64,000 bases of DNA, taken from NCBI RefSeq assembly GCF_000420945.1, contig NZ_ATVX01000016.1:1-64000 (forward strand), written 5' to 3'. The translations under genes were made by a program, and so were the position numbers. Below the pieces are notes generated by a model. The model was not told where the DNA came from, ran no database searches, and saw only the letters and a list, made by a program, of their open reading frames with translations. Below, in pieces: positions 7,302 through 15,894 of this stretch. The stretch is from Butyrivibrio sp. VCB2006. Its GTDB lineage: Bacteria > Bacillota > Clostridia > Lachnospirales > Lachnospiraceae. The stretch's first letter is position 1. Every line of letters begins with the position of its first letter.

Positions 7302-7955
7302 TCAAGTATTGTTTATGAATAGATTCATTTCTTTTTCAAGCAATCTATAAACATTTGCTACAAGAAAACCATCAGCTATAGCATGATTCAAACGAACGCT
7401 GACCGGCATCATAAGTCTTCCATTTTCCTCTCGGTATTTACCCCAGTTGATAATGGGAGGAAAATGCAGGTACCCATCAGGAAGCTCGATATTCAGCGAA
7501 TCATATGAAAGCCATGAAATGTAGGAGGCATCAAACCAATTGGGATGATTAATTATATCCAGTCCATATTCTCTGGTTTTCTTAGCATTTTCCACATCAC
7601 TTACTGCATTCCTGTAGAACTCATTATAATCTTCGTAATAAGTGGTATACACTGGCGTACAGGTTTCCGTATCTTCATGGAAAACATACTGTATCGGATT
7701 AATGCTATCATAGCAGATCAGTTCATCAGACTGCCAAAGATATCCCATCTTGTAATCGTCTCTTGAATTCAGAACCTTTGACAACAAATACAGAAAGTTG
7801 ATGTAAAACTTGGTTCCCGTCCTCTTGGAATGTTCCACCAAATCCGTAACATCTATTCTTGAAGTCATAGAGGTTGAGCACTTGCAGTCCTCAGTGAAGT
7901 GTCGGAATACTCCGCTCCTGTAATATTTTTCTTTATCAACGATCTTATAATTCAT
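7302..7955 (-). CDS. Chloramphenicol acetyltransferase-like protein (CatA family)
   Basis: This 217-residue protein matches the CAT fold in length and layout. The catalytic segment reads 'SVRLNHAIADGFL', corresponding to the family motif HHxxxDG; the first His is Asn here but the general-base His and the Asp-Gly are kept. Other CAT-like features are the early 'FRHFTEDCKCSTSMTSRIDVT' and 'INPIQYVFHEDTETCTPVYT'. The enzyme would transfer an acetyl group from acetyl-CoA to chloramphenicol or another hydroxyl acceptor. Many such chromosomal homologues do not confer resistance, so the substrate is open. It lies downstream of the 52-bp repeat array and next to an SDR remnant, in an accessory-looking region. 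Confidence 0.85.
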   Translation of the reverse strand: MNYKIVDKEKYYRSGVFRHFTEDCKCSTSMTSRIDVTDLVEHSKRTGTKFYINFLYLLSKVLNSRDDYKMGYLWQSDELICYDSINPIQYVFHEDTETCTPVYTTYYEDYNEFYRNAVSDVENAKKTREYGLDIINHPNWFDASYISWLSYDSLNIELPDGYLHFPPIINWGKYREENGRLMMPVSVRLNHAIADGFLVANVYRLLEKEMNLFINNT

Positions 7956-8103
7956 TATTAATCCCCGTACTTTGGATTTATTCGAATATATCTTACTATT
8001 ATCTTTTGTTCTAATACTATTCTTAATCTTGCAATAGCGGCATTGCTTTTTTGCATTCTACTCTGCCTCTATCCCTCAACTTTTTGATATAGGCAGTTCA
8101 TTT

Positions 8104-8347
8104 TTATGCTGTTCTGGAATTTTTCTCTTTTTAACATAAGATTTTTACAGACTATTTATGTTAGATTAATCTTTTTTTCCAGCAAACATAAGAATTAGCT
8201 ACATCTTTTATGCTAGCTAAAAGATTTCCTTGTCTTAACATAATTTCAAATCAATTTTTTTATGTTAATTGCAAGATTTCATCATATCAACATAATCTCA
8301 ATTCAATTTTCTTATGTTACCCGTCAGTTTTTCTTGTCCCAACATAA
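8104..8347. repeat. 52-bp tandem repeat array of AACATAA/TTATGTT dyads
   Basis: AACATAA starts at 8133, 8185, 8237, 8289 and 8341, exactly 52 bp apart. Its reverse complement TTATGTT (or TTATGCT) starts at 8104, 8156, 8208, 8260 and 8312, also 52 bp apart. Each unit is a 30-bp dyad with a 16-bp A/T-rich centre, followed by a less conserved stretch containing AGATTT or similar. The period is close to five helical turns. The array fills most of the 419-bp gap between the acetyltransferase genes (7956-8374). The rest of that gap holds nothing else I recognise. Confidence 0.9.
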
Positions 8348-8374
8348 TATAAACCGCTTTTACAATTCCTGGAA

Positions 8375-8824
8375 TTAAAAATCAAGCTGAAGAACCAGTT
8401 CTTCTTCATTCATCTCTCCTGTATCTCTGAATCCTACCTTACGATACATGGATAGCGCGTTTGTATTTGTTTCCTTGGTAGACAGACGTATATTGTTTGC
8501 CCCATTATCCTTAAAGTATTGGATAATTGTCTTCATTGCAGCAGTTCCGTAGCCTTTTCCCTGCAAGCTTTCATCAATCATTAGTCTCCATAGCCAATAC
8601 CTGTCATTAGGATCCTCGTAATCTTCATCAAAAGCAAACATTGTAAATCCCACCATTTTCCCATCGCAGTATATAGCAAAAGGACGAGCGATATTTTCAT
8701 TTTCTTTTGCCGTTTTCCATGAGTCTTCATTGGAGGCAATATATTGCTCCTGATCCTTGGCCACTTTGAGTTTCAGGCATTCTTCAAGATTTTCATCTGT
8801 TAGTTCTTTTAATTCGATTATCAT
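8375..8824 (-). CDS. GNAT-family N-acetyltransferase
   Basis: This 149-residue cytoplasmic enzyme transfers acetyl from acetyl-CoA to an amine. The acetyl-CoA pyrophosphate loop is 'DESLQGKGYGTAAM', matching Q/RxxGxG/A, and 'NALSMYRKVGF' is the usual motif B. The N-terminal part 'VAKDQEQYIASNEDSW' and 'WLWRLMID' resemble the diamine/spermine acetyltransferases BltD and PaiA, so a polyamine or related substrate is possible. AAAGGG precedes the ATG. It stands alone, upstream of the 52-bp repeat array. Family certain, substrate inferred. Confidence 0.9.
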   Translation of the reverse strand: MIIELKELTDENLEECLKLKVAKDQEQYIASNEDSWKTAKENENIARPFAIYCDGKMVGFTMFAFDEDYEDPNDRYWLWRLMIDESLQGKGYGTAAMKTIIQYFKDNGANNIRLSTKETNTNALSMYRKVGFRDTGEMNEEELVLQLDF

Positions 8825-8888
8825 CTGGGCTAACCCTTTACACTATCAAAAAAATCCTATCCTACCGAGTCTATAATCCCTTTCCTCT

Positions 8889-9527
8889 TTAGCTGACTTC
8901 CTTCACCGGCGGTTTCCAGGGCTTAGGGGTCAGAAGTGTTGTTTTTCCAATGTCAGGGAGTACATCATAGATTGAACATCCCATTTTTTCTTCGAAATAC
9001 TCTTTGATACTAAAGGCCACTTCCCATCCCTTAATGTACCCCTCCATGATTCCGTATCTTCTGGTTACATCTACGAACCTCTTTTCAAGAATAACAAATC
9101 CGTAGTCCACAGCCAGGGAATCACACAGCTGAATCAGCTTATCGTAATCATCAACCTCGCATTTCATAATATATTCCTTAATTGCCTTTTCATTCTCGGT
9201 TTCAGGTTCATAGTCAACTTCGTCCTGCATCAAAAGATAAGAATGAGTCATACAAATCCTGGCAGCCTCATCCCAGCCCTTTTCCATGCAGTATTTATAT
9301 CCCTCATAAACATGTGTGGGAATATCAACAAAGCCAAATTTGCACCTTCTGCCTATATCATGCATAAGGCCGACTATATATGCCTTTTCCGGATCCATGC
9401 CCGGTACTTTTTCAGCAATATTTCTAGCCGCAACTCCCGTATTAATTGAGTGTTTTACCCAAGGTCCGGGATTTATCTGTCCTGCTATCTCTAATTCATG
9501 TAAAGCTTCATCTATTGTCGGCAACAT
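8889..9527 (-). CDS. HD-domain metal-dependent phosphohydrolase-like protein
   Basis: This is a 212-residue cytoplasmic protein. The HD domain carries 'VKHSINTGVAA' as first metal-ligand helix, 'YIVGLMHDIGRR' with the His-Asp pair, and a later 'MTHSYLL'. Proteins of this type hydrolyse nucleotides or other phosphate esters; the substrate is unknown. An open frame extends to a TTG at 9548, but the GGAGGAGG ribosome site lies inside that extension. The ATG at 9527, 11 bases after it, is therefore the better start. No operon partner is obvious. Confidence 0.85.
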   Translation of the reverse strand: MLPTIDEALHELEIAGQINPGPWVKHSINTGVAARNIAEKVPGMDPEKAYIVGLMHDIGRRCKFGFVDIPTHVYEGYKYCMEKGWDEAARICMTHSYLLMQDEVDYEPETENEKAIKEYIMKCEVDDYDKLIQLCDSLAVDYGFVILEKRFVDVTRRYGIMEGYIKGWEVAFSIKEYFEEKMGCSIYDVLPDIGKTTLLTPKPWKPPVKEVS

Positions 9528-9626
9528 TATCCCCAACGCCTCCTCCAAAAATATCCTGTTAATCTCTTCAATGATTTCATCGAAAAGATTCTTCTAGTTT
9601 ATTCGATATATCTAACTAGTAAAACT

Positions 9627-10337
9627 TCAATACCCCATTCGCATCGTTTTTATCATATAAAGAACCAGCAAGTGCCCCGGATAGAAAGCATAAAAGAGCC
9701 ATTTCAGCCCCTTTCCCTTTTTCCCATTATAGAGAAGAAGCGGAATTATGCTAAGTCCTGTGGTGCAATAATACCCCATCGTCCTTGTGAGAGCCAAAAA
9801 TGCCACTCCCACTCCTGTTCTGAGAAGCTGTCTTGTGTCCTTAAATACATAAAACAAAAAGACGGCTATTACAGCAAAAAACGTATAATCAGCTTTAAGA
9901 AGTAACGCAACAATTGCCATCACAATTACTGAAAGCACTCCCAAAACCGTTCTTCCTATACTGTACTTTCCTTTATCTTCACTTTTGTCTCCACGAATGA
10001 AATCAAAGAACATCAGTGCTAACACAGCGATAAAAAATGTAAGCATTATGCTCTGATGAGTAAGGTTTATCCTGCCTTCAAAAGCCAGATCAAAAGGCAC
10101 TTCGCTTATCAGGGCAAATATACCGAGTCGTAAAATGTATCTTTTTCTGTCTCTTGTATGAATGTAGCCTTCTGCAATACAAAACGAAAAAAGCGGCATT
10201 GCAAGACGCCCTATCATCCTTGGCCACGTCAATTCCGTATAAAACATATCGCCCACATGATCAAAGACCATAGCTACCATAGCGATGATCTTTAACATTG
10301 TTCCATCTAAGATTCGTATATCCTTACCCTTTTCCAT
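9627..10337 (-). CDS. TraX-family integral membrane protein
   Basis: This is a membrane protein of about 236 residues with seven or more hydrophobic segments. The start 'LDGTMLKIIAMVAMVFDHVGDMFY', the following 'MIGRLAMPLFSFCIAEGYIHTRDRKRYILRL' and 'LISEVPFDLAF' are the hallmarks of the TraX family. TraX was named for acetylation of F pilin; in Firmicutes chromosomes the homologues stand alone and probably acetylate some cell-surface substrate. Two ATG codons lie two codons apart; the second (10337) has GAGGG at good spacing. No conjugation genes are nearby, so a conjugative role is not supported. Confidence 0.85.
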   Translation of the reverse strand: MEKGKDIRILDGTMLKIIAMVAMVFDHVGDMFYTELTWPRMIGRLAMPLFSFCIAEGYIHTRDRKRYILRLGIFALISEVPFDLAFEGRINLTHQSIMLTFFIAVLALMFFDFIRGDKSEDKGKYSIGRTVLGVLSVIVMAIVALLLKADYTFFAVIAVFLFYVFKDTRQLLRTGVGVAFLALTRTMGYYCTTGLSIIPLLLYNGKKGKGLKWLFYAFYPGHLLVLYMIKTMRMGY

Positions 10338-10492
10338 ACGCATCCCTCATCACTTTATTTCCATGCGCCTTATTTGAACAAACTAGTAACTGTATTCATA
10401 ATTGTTTTGTTCTCAAGTATTGAATCAAGAATTCCGCTATCTCGCCTTAGTCAAATTTCTAATTTCTTCAATCTCTAAAGAACGGATTGTCT

Positions 10493-11029
10493 TTATTTCT
10501 CACCACCGAAAAGTGTGTCATAGATTGTCTGGGCAGCCAACCTTGAACCTTCTGGGGACGCATGTCTCCTGTCCTTGTAATACAGGTCGATTTCCGGATG
10601 CTCGTGAATATGAGACCACCATTTTTCTCCAATCGGTGCGACCATGCAGCCGTACCTTTCGGCAAGCTTCCTGTATCTGGCTGACATCTCTTCCTGAAAT
10701 GCCTCATTGTCTTCTTCAGTCCAAGTCATGTAAAAGCAGGCTCTTGCGGATGTCTGTTTAATCCATTCCATTATCCTGTCTGCAGCTTCTTCCATGACAG
10801 AAAACTCTCCCATAGGATGAGCCACATGCTGAAGAATAATATAATCGTAATCCCCAAAAAGAATATTGAATCTTGTCTGCTCATTGTCCGCGTGATAATC
10901 AAATCCCATTCTGCCTTTTGTGAGCATTGTCACCTGCATATCAATACCGTTTTCTTTGCAAATATCTGCATAAATTTTGGGCATATCATTGAAATATGTA
11001 TGACTGTTTCCAATAAATAGTGTTCTCAC
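10493..11029 (-). CDS. SGNH/GDSL-like hydrolase
   Basis: This is a cytoplasmic esterase-like protein of about 178 residues. Block I is 'LFIGNSHTY', where the catalytic Ser sits in GNSHT; block V is 'KDRRHASPEG', giving the Asp-x-x-His pair of the SGNH fold. There is no signal peptide. The frame is open to an ATG at 11062, but that codon lacks a ribosome site. The GTG at 11029 is preceded by AGGAAGGGG and begins directly at the first strand 'VRTLFIG', so I prefer it. The natural ester substrate is unknown. It follows the thioesterase gene and the ECF transporter operon on the same strand. Confidence 0.8.
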   Translation of the reverse strand: MRTLFIGNSHTYFNDMPKIYADICKENGIDMQVTMLTKGRMGFDYHADNEQTRFNILFGDYDYIILQHVAHPMGEFSVMEEAADRIMEWIKQTSARACFYMTWTEEDNEAFQEEMSARYRKLAERYGCMVAPIGEKWWSHIHEHPEIDLYYKDRRHASPEGSRLAAQTIYDTLFGGEK

Positions 11030-11079
11030 TGTTATCCCCTTCCTAATGCCTTTCATTCTCATTCATAAACCAAAGTGCA

Positions 11080-11484
11080 TCACTTGAACGGCACATGGGC
11101 CCCGGTAAAGGAAACCACTGCAATCAGCTTATCCAGGTCATCTGTCACATTTACTTCAAAAAAGCTGTTCCTGCTGCCATCTTTTAATAGCCGCGCCTGC
11201 GCATAGAGAATACTTCCCTTTGTTGCCGATAAAAAGTTTGACTGTCCCACAAGACTCACTGTGGCCTGTTCTTTTTCATAATTAGACGCTACAGCGAAAG
11301 CAAAGTCCGCAAGAGTATAAATTGCACCGCCCATAATCCCGCCATAGGCGTTTTTGTGTTTTTCTGTAAGCTTCATGCTGCACTTCGCATAGTCTTTTCC
11401 AATCTCATCAATCTCAATTCCCGATAACTCCGTAGCATAAAGATCCTTGGAAAAGATACTACGCGCTTCCTCCAATGTTCCCAT
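11080..11484 (-). CDS. PaaI-type hotdog-fold thioesterase
   Basis: This 134-residue enzyme hydrolyses acyl-CoA thioesters. The hotdog helix region 'NAYGGIMGGAIYTLADFAFAVASN' shows the family signature HGG/YGGxxxxLAD. It is followed by 'LVGQSNFLSATKGSILYAQARLLKDG', the strands of the fold. The ATG at 11484 follows TTAGGAGG at good spacing; the extension upstream to 11511 is unlikely. It lies 27 bp after the EcfT gene and could be co-transcribed with the transporter. A role in recycling CoA from a product related to the imported vitamin is possible but not shown. Confidence 0.88.
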   Translation of the reverse strand: MGTLEEARSIFSKDLYATELSGIEIDEIGKDYAKCSMKLTEKHKNAYGGIMGGAIYTLADFAFAVASNYEKEQATVSLVGQSNFLSATKGSILYAQARLLKDGSRNSFFEVNVTDDLDKLIAVVSFTGAHVPFK

Positions 11485-11511
11485 TCTCTCTTTCCTCCTA
11501 ACAAATCCCAT

Positions 11512-12339
11512 TTATTTAAATGGGTTGAAAAATCTACTTCCGTTTATGTGTGTCAGTGTAAGCGATGCAATCAGTAGCAGCGCACACACTATCATTGAAA
11601 CATAATCCAGAACCTTGAATTTCTGTGCCATGTACCAGGTTCTCTTTTTATTCTTGCCAAAACATCTAAGCTCCATGGCGTTAGATATGATCTCAATTCT
11701 GTCCATACTGCTAAGGATAAGCGGCACCAGAATCGCGGATGCGGACTTAAGGCGACTTACCAGCGATGCCTTCTTGCTAAGTTCAACTCCCCTTGCCTGG
11801 GATGCCTGGCTGATCTCATGATACTGCTTCTGAATATCAGGAATGTAGCGAAGTGCCAACGCCACAGAGTATGAAACTGAATAGCTCACCCCGATCTTAT
11901 TAAGTGATGCCGCAAATTCACTTGGATTTGTGGTGCACACAAACAGCAGCACAAAAGGAATCGTGGCGAAATATTTAAGAATATAATTAAGCTGGAAAAA
12001 GAGCTGTTCCGCTGTAGGCGCAAAGTACCCTGACAGTCCGAAAAGATAAGTGCAGGATCCATAAATCTCTGTTCCATGATGGGGTGAGAAAACATAAACC
12101 AAAATGGTGTTAAGCACAAGGAAAACCAGGGTAAACCAAAGCATAAATGACACATCCTTAAGCCTTATCCTGCCCACCGGGAAAAGAGCTATTCCAAGAA
12201 CTGCCAGAACTACCAGAAGCCTTGTGTCATAGGTTGTCATGGCTGCAAAGCTCCACAAAAACAGACACACCAGCTTAGTTGCCCCCGTAAGGTCATGTAT
12301 AGGTGATTTTCTTTCTATATAGTTAAAGAGATTGTTCAT
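11512..12339 (-). CDS. ecfT: ECF transporter transmembrane component EcfT
   Basis: This 275-residue integral membrane protein (CbiQ/EcfT family) couples ATP hydrolysis to the substrate-binding S component. Five or six membrane segments are visible. The cytoplasmic coupling helices contain Ala-Arg-Gly motifs: 'SQASQARGVEL' and 'AMELRCFGKNKK', the latter being the second ARG-type motif in a degenerate form. Its start overlaps the end of the ATPase gene by 4 bases. Together with the fused ATPase and the S component upstream it makes a complete group I/II ECF importer. Confidence 0.93.
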   Translation of the reverse strand: MNNLFNYIERKSPIHDLTGATKLVCLFLWSFAAMTTYDTRLLVVLAVLGIALFPVGRIRLKDVSFMLWFTLVFLVLNTILVYVFSPHHGTEIYGSCTYLFGLSGYFAPTAEQLFFQLNYILKYFATIPFVLLFVCTTNPSEFAASLNKIGVSYSVSYSVALALRYIPDIQKQYHEISQASQARGVELSKKASLVSRLKSASAILVPLILSSMDRIEIISNAMELRCFGKNKKRTWYMAQKFKVLDYVSMIVCALLLIASLTLTHINGSRFFNPFK

Positions 12340-14048
12340 TTTCTGACGTTTTCCCTCTCATAATCAATAAAGCTCTGGACAAAGCCTGCAGCATCCCCTA
12401 TTCCACATTCTCCTGCAAGATGATACAAGCTGGTCTCTTTAAGGCTCGCCTTATCAACAATTTCCGTATCTGTCAGAACCTCTGCACAGGTCTTGTCAGC
12501 AATAATTCTTCCATCGTTAAAGACAATGCTCCTGTCTGCGTACTCCAGCATAAGGTGCATGTCATGGGTTATCATGACAATGGTAATTCCCCTGTCATTA
12601 AGGTTCTTTAAAAACTCCATGATTCTGGTGTAATTGCGGTAGTCCTGACCTGCTGTAGGCTCATCAAGAATCATCATCTCAGGCTCTAAAACCAAGATAG
12701 AGCAAATCGTCACTCTCTTTTTCTGACCATAGGAAAGTGCAGAAATTGGCCAATTACGCATCTTGTACAGGCCGCAGATTTCAAGTGCCTTTTCTACTTT
12801 TCTTTTTACTTCCTCTTCCGAAACTCCACGGAGCCTAAGTCCAAAGGCAACTTCATCGAAGATCATTACCTTGGATATCATCTGATTAGGGTTCTGCATA
12901 ACATAGCCCACATGCTCTGCACGCTCTTTTATGGAGTAATCAGAAAAGTCTTTTCCGTTAAAAGAAATCGCTCCAACGCTCTCTTTTTCCATTCCGCAGA
13001 TAACCTTGGAGAAGGTGGATTTACCGGCACCATTGGTACCAACAATAGCCACCATCTCGCCCTTGCCGATATCTACAGAGATATCATTAAGGGTCTGCTT
13101 TTCGGTCTTTTCATAGGTAAAAGAAAGATTTTTTACCGCTAACAGATTGTCATCCGCTAAAGCTCTTTTGCCCTTTTGATTCTGCATAAAGAAGCTTCGG
13201 ACCTTCTCTTTATCCTGCTCAGAAAGAACCAGGTCATGTAGTGAAGCCGGATGCATTTCAGGCCTTATCTCAATTCCGGCATACTTAAGTGCTGTCAAAT
13301 AAAGCGGTTCCCTTACGCCGCACTCAGCAAGCCTCCCTGAAGATAAGAGTTCATCCGGAGATGAGTCTGAAACAATCCTCCCCTCATTCATAAGAACAAT
13401 CCTGTCAACCGGACGGTGAAGAACATCCTCCAGTCGGTGCTCAATTATGATAACTGCAGCACCGGTTCTTTTCTGAAGTTCGTCTATAAGCTCGATTGCT
13501 GATTTTCCCGTCTTGGGATCCAGATTGGCAAGAGGCTCATCAAAGAGGAAAAGAGAAACGTCACTTGCCATTACGCCGCCAACAGAAACTCTCTGTTTCT
13601 GGCCACCTGAAAGCTCGAAAGGAGCATGCCTAAGCACCTGATCAAGGTCAAGAATCTGTGCAACCTCTTTTACCCTATTCTTCATCTGCTGCTGCTCAAC
13701 GCAGTCGTTTTCCAGGGCAAAGGCAAGGTCCTCTGCCACAGTCATTCCTACAAACTGCGCATCACTGTCCTGCAGAACAGTTCCCACAATATGGGATATA
13801 TCAAACATGGACATTTCCCGGGACTCTTTACCGTTTATCAAAAGAGATTCGGTAATTTCTCCTTTATAAGAAAAAGGGATGAGACCATTAATAAGGCTCG
13901 CCATAGTGGATTTACCACATCCGGAGGGCCCTGCAATTAAAATCTTCTCTCCCTTTTTAACAGTCAGATTAATATTATAGAGCGTAGGTTTTGCCTGCGC
14001 TCTATACTGAAATCCTAAATCTTTAAATTCAACTATAATGTCATCCAT
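12336..14048 (-). CDS. ecfA: ECF transporter ATPase, two ABC domains fused (EcfA-EcfA')
   Basis: This 570-residue protein carries two complete nucleotide-binding domains in one chain. Domain 1 has Walker A 'AGPSGCGKST', signature 'LSGGQKQR' and Walker B 'LFLFDEPLANLD'. Domain 2 (from about residue 300) has 'VGTNGAGKST', signature 'LSYGQKKR' and 'MMILDEPTAGQD'. In most ECF systems these are two genes, so this is a fusion giving a built-in pseudo-heterodimer. It energises import of the vitamin or cation bound by the S component. AGGAAATG precedes the ATG, 59 bp after the S gene. Confidence 0.95.
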   Translation of the reverse strand: MDDIIVEFKDLGFQYRAQAKPTLYNINLTVKKGEKILIAGPSGCGKSTMASLINGLIPFSYKGEITESLLINGKESREMSMFDISHIVGTVLQDSDAQFVGMTVAEDLAFALENDCVEQQQMKNRVKEVAQILDLDQVLRHAPFELSGGQKQRVSVGGVMASDVSLFLFDEPLANLDPKTGKSAIELIDELQKRTGAAVIIIEHRLEDVLHRPVDRIVLMNEGRIVSDSSPDELLSSGRLAECGVREPLYLTALKYAGIEIRPEMHPASLHDLVLSEQDKEKVRSFFMQNQKGKRALADDNLLAVKNLSFTYEKTEKQTLNDISVDIGKGEMVAIVGTNGAGKSTFSKVICGMEKESVGAISFNGKDFSDYSIKERAEHVGYVMQNPNQMISKVMIFDEVAFGLRLRGVSEEEVKRKVEKALEICGLYKMRNWPISALSYGQKKRVTICSILVLEPEMMILDEPTAGQDYRNYTRIMEFLKNLNDRGITIVMITHDMHLMLEYADRSIVFNDGRIIADKTCAEVLTDTEIVDKASLKETSLYHLAGECGIGDAAGFVQSFIDYERENVRK

Positions 14049-14107
14049 AAAAATTCATTTCCTGATATTCCATCATGAAAATATCTTTTTCTCAAAAACT
14101 AATACAA

Positions 14108-14662
14108 TCAGTTCTCCTCAGAAAGACTTCCCTTCTTGGGAATAGCCTTGGAATATGCAAGGCATACTAAAGTTCCTACGATAGCTGTTGTAATGATGTT
14201 AATGATTGCTCCTGTAACACCCTGAGCAAATACTTTATTAGCAGGCTCCTGATACATAAGGATATCAAGAACAGGTGCAACAACGACCCATGAAATCACG
14301 TGGGCGATAGCCTGACCTGCATTGAAAAGGATTATGCCTTTTGTACCAAACTCACCCTCGTCAATCTTAAGGCGCATTGTGACAAATCCCATGATGCAGC
14401 CAAATACTGCTGATGCGATAACCCAGCTCCACCAAACACCCCAACCAAAGCTGAAGTCAATAAAGAAGTGACCGATAAGACCGGCAAGAGCTCCGGCGAT
14501 AGGGCCAAATACTGCAGCAATAAATGCAAGAAGTCCATACTGAATGGAGATGTTAGTATTAGGTACAGGACTTGGAATAGCTACAAATCTGCCAAGCACA
14601 AAGAACAGCGCTGCACCAATACCGATAGCAACAATTGTTTTTACTGAAAGAATTTTTTTCAT
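14108..14662 (-). CDS. ECF transporter substrate-binding (S) component, UPF0397-like
   Basis: This 184-residue membrane protein has about six spans. The N-terminal 'SVKTIVAIGIGAALFFVLGRF' ends in the region used by S components to dock on EcfT, and 'AVFGPIAGALAGLIGHFFID' and 'SWVIASAVFGCIMGF' follow. This arrangement matches the UPF0397 group. The ligand is not settled by sequence; vitamins such as thiamine precursors or cobalamin are possible. TAGGAGGG stands before the ATG at 14662, which fixes the start (the frame is open to 14686). First gene of the ECF operon. The leader is short and shows no riboswitch. Confidence 0.88.
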   Translation of the reverse strand: MKKILSVKTIVAIGIGAALFFVLGRFVAIPSPVPNTNISIQYGLLAFIAAVFGPIAGALAGLIGHFFIDFSFGWGVWWSWVIASAVFGCIMGFVTMRLKIDEGEFGTKGIILFNAGQAIAHVISWVVVAPVLDILMYQEPANKVFAQGVTGAIINIITTAIVGTLVCLAYSKAIPKKGSLSEEN

Positions 14663-14720
14663 ACACAAGTTCCCTCCTAGCTTCACGCATATTCATTTTT
14701 TGCAAATTTCATACACAACC

Positions 14721-14751
14721 ATTATACAGCAGGCATCCCCCAGTTGTACAA
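14721..14751 (-). promoter_or_regulatory. Probable promoter of the ECF operon
   Basis: On the minus strand TATAAT (14726-14721) is perfect. TTGTAC (14751-14746) lies 19 bp upstream, which is longer than ideal. It is placed about 60 bp before the S-component ATG. Confidence 0.5.
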
Positions 14752-14779
14752 CAAAAAGAATGCCTCAGAGCTCGTTATT

Positions 14780-15310
14780 CTAGTCATCCCAGACAAGCTC
14801 AAACTTAAAGCCCGTCAAACCATTTTCTTCAACAATCTTTTTGAAATATTCTGAGACAAAAGGTGCCCCGTGGGATTCATCGGAGAGCTTAAAAATATGC
14901 CTTCCCTGAACCTCGTTTTCAATAAAAGCATATCTTCTGATTGCCATTATTTTTCCATCGCTAAACTTAACACATTCAGATTTTTCATAATCAAGGGCAT
15001 CCAGTAGTGTCAACACATTTATACCATACACTTCTTCATTTCCGCGCATCATCGGTAAAAGTTCAGCATCTTCGCCAATTAATGCCTGCAAAATGTTTAG
15101 AGCAGCCTTATCAACGATAGGCATAAAAAGATATGTATAATTACCTTCTTTAAGGCCCTCTTCTTCATCCAAATATGTTAAATCAAGCTTTTCCCATGTT
15201 TCAATATAACTCGTCCCATCGAACATCCGATAAAAATCCGCGTCTTTATCCTCGCAGGGATATAAGTTTTTGTAATTTGTGCCATCAAATCTTAATTTGT
15301 ATATTTTCAT
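14780..15310 (-). CDS. Imm11/DUF1629-like putative immunity protein
   Basis: This 176-residue cytoplasmic protein starts 'MKIYKLRFDGTNYKNLYP' and ends 'GAPFVSEYFKKIVEENGLTGFKFELVWDD'. That ending matches the DUF1629/Imm11 family, whose members are often immunity partners of polymorphic toxins. No toxin gene lies beside it; only a decayed frame at 15895-16053 and another orphan at 15357 are present. This is typical of orphan immunity genes kept after toxin loss. GAGGTGATC lies 12 bases before ATG. Function by family resemblance only. Confidence 0.65.
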   Translation of the reverse strand: MKIYKLRFDGTNYKNLYPCEDKDADFYRMFDGTSYIETWEKLDLTYLDEEEGLKEGNYTYLFMPIVDKAALNILQALIGEDAELLPMMRGNEEVYGINVLTLLDALDYEKSECVKFSDGKIMAIRRYAFIENEVQGRHIFKLSDESHGAPFVSEYFKKIVEENGLTGFKFELVWDD

Positions 15311-15356
15311 AGCTAGTCTCGATCACCTCATGTATCTTTGATATATTTCCAAATAC

Positions 15357-15881
15357 TTATATAATCTTTCCGTCTTTTTTGCTTATTCTTCTATCTATCC
15401 AGCCTCCTGGAGGATCCATCTCACATGAAATTTCCATAACATCACCTTCGGCAAAATTTGTGGCAATTACTCCATCAACTGCCAAATCATGATTTTCCCA
15501 TAGCATATCAAGTTCTGAGCTTATGGCGATAATGCCTGTGCAATCTAATATATAGAGCACATCATCCGCCACAATAAATTTTGAAACATAGTATTGCGGC
15601 TTCACTTTTTCTTTTACCGTTAGATTAATAAGAGATATGAACAAGACCATTTCATCTGAGGCAATCACGAGATAGTCTTTGAAAATTATGCCTTCCATAT
15701 GCAAATGATTAGGGTCTGCTATTACTTGACAATATGGTATTTCGTTCTTTAGCACATAGTAATGTCTGCCTTCTCCAAGAACAATTCTCTCATCAAAGTC
15801 TTCTGCTTGAAATATGCTGTTTTCTAATACTTCTAGTGAATACATATTAGCCTCGTTATAAATATCTTCCTTTGTATACAT
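15357..15881 (-). CDS. Hypothetical cytoplasmic protein, beta-rich
   Basis: This is a 174-residue protein without signal peptide or membrane span. Repeating short strands ('YYVLKNEIPYCQVIA', 'IIFKDYLVIASDEMVLFISL', 'KFIVADDVLYILDCTGIIAIS') look like blades of a small propeller. Its end, 'DPPGGWIDRRISKKDGKII', is reminiscent of small immunity-like proteins of toxin loci, but I do not recognise the family. No ribosome site is evident before the ATG. It follows a decayed frame, so it may have relied on translational coupling to a lost gene. Its neighbour is an Imm11-like gene, 46 bp downstream. Confidence 0.6.
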   Translation of the reverse strand: MYTKEDIYNEANMYSLEVLENSIFQAEDFDERIVLGEGRHYYVLKNEIPYCQVIADPNHLHMEGIIFKDYLVIASDEMVLFISLINLTVKEKVKPQYYVSKFIVADDVLYILDCTGIIAISSELDMLWENHDLAVDGVIATNFAEGDVMEISCEMDPPGGWIDRRISKKDGKII

Positions 15882-15894
15882 CTGTAATACAATA

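Noticed and set aside
8104-8347. CRISPR array
   Set aside because: The 52-bp period could suggest repeats and spacers, but only 7-bp blocks are conserved, no 24-37 bp repeat exists and no cas gene is near.
9627-10337. Conjugative element indicated by the TraX-like gene
   Set aside because: No relaxase, coupling protein, type IV secretion gene or att site is nearby; TraX-like genes are common in Firmicutes chromosomes.
10344-10492. Short gene fragment reading 'IAEFLIQYLRTKQL' on the minus strand
   Set aside because: Too short, broken by stops and without a recognisable relative in the window.
14663-14779. Riboswitch before the ECF transporter operon
   Set aside because: The leader from the predicted promoter is only about 60 nt and shows no known aptamer pattern.
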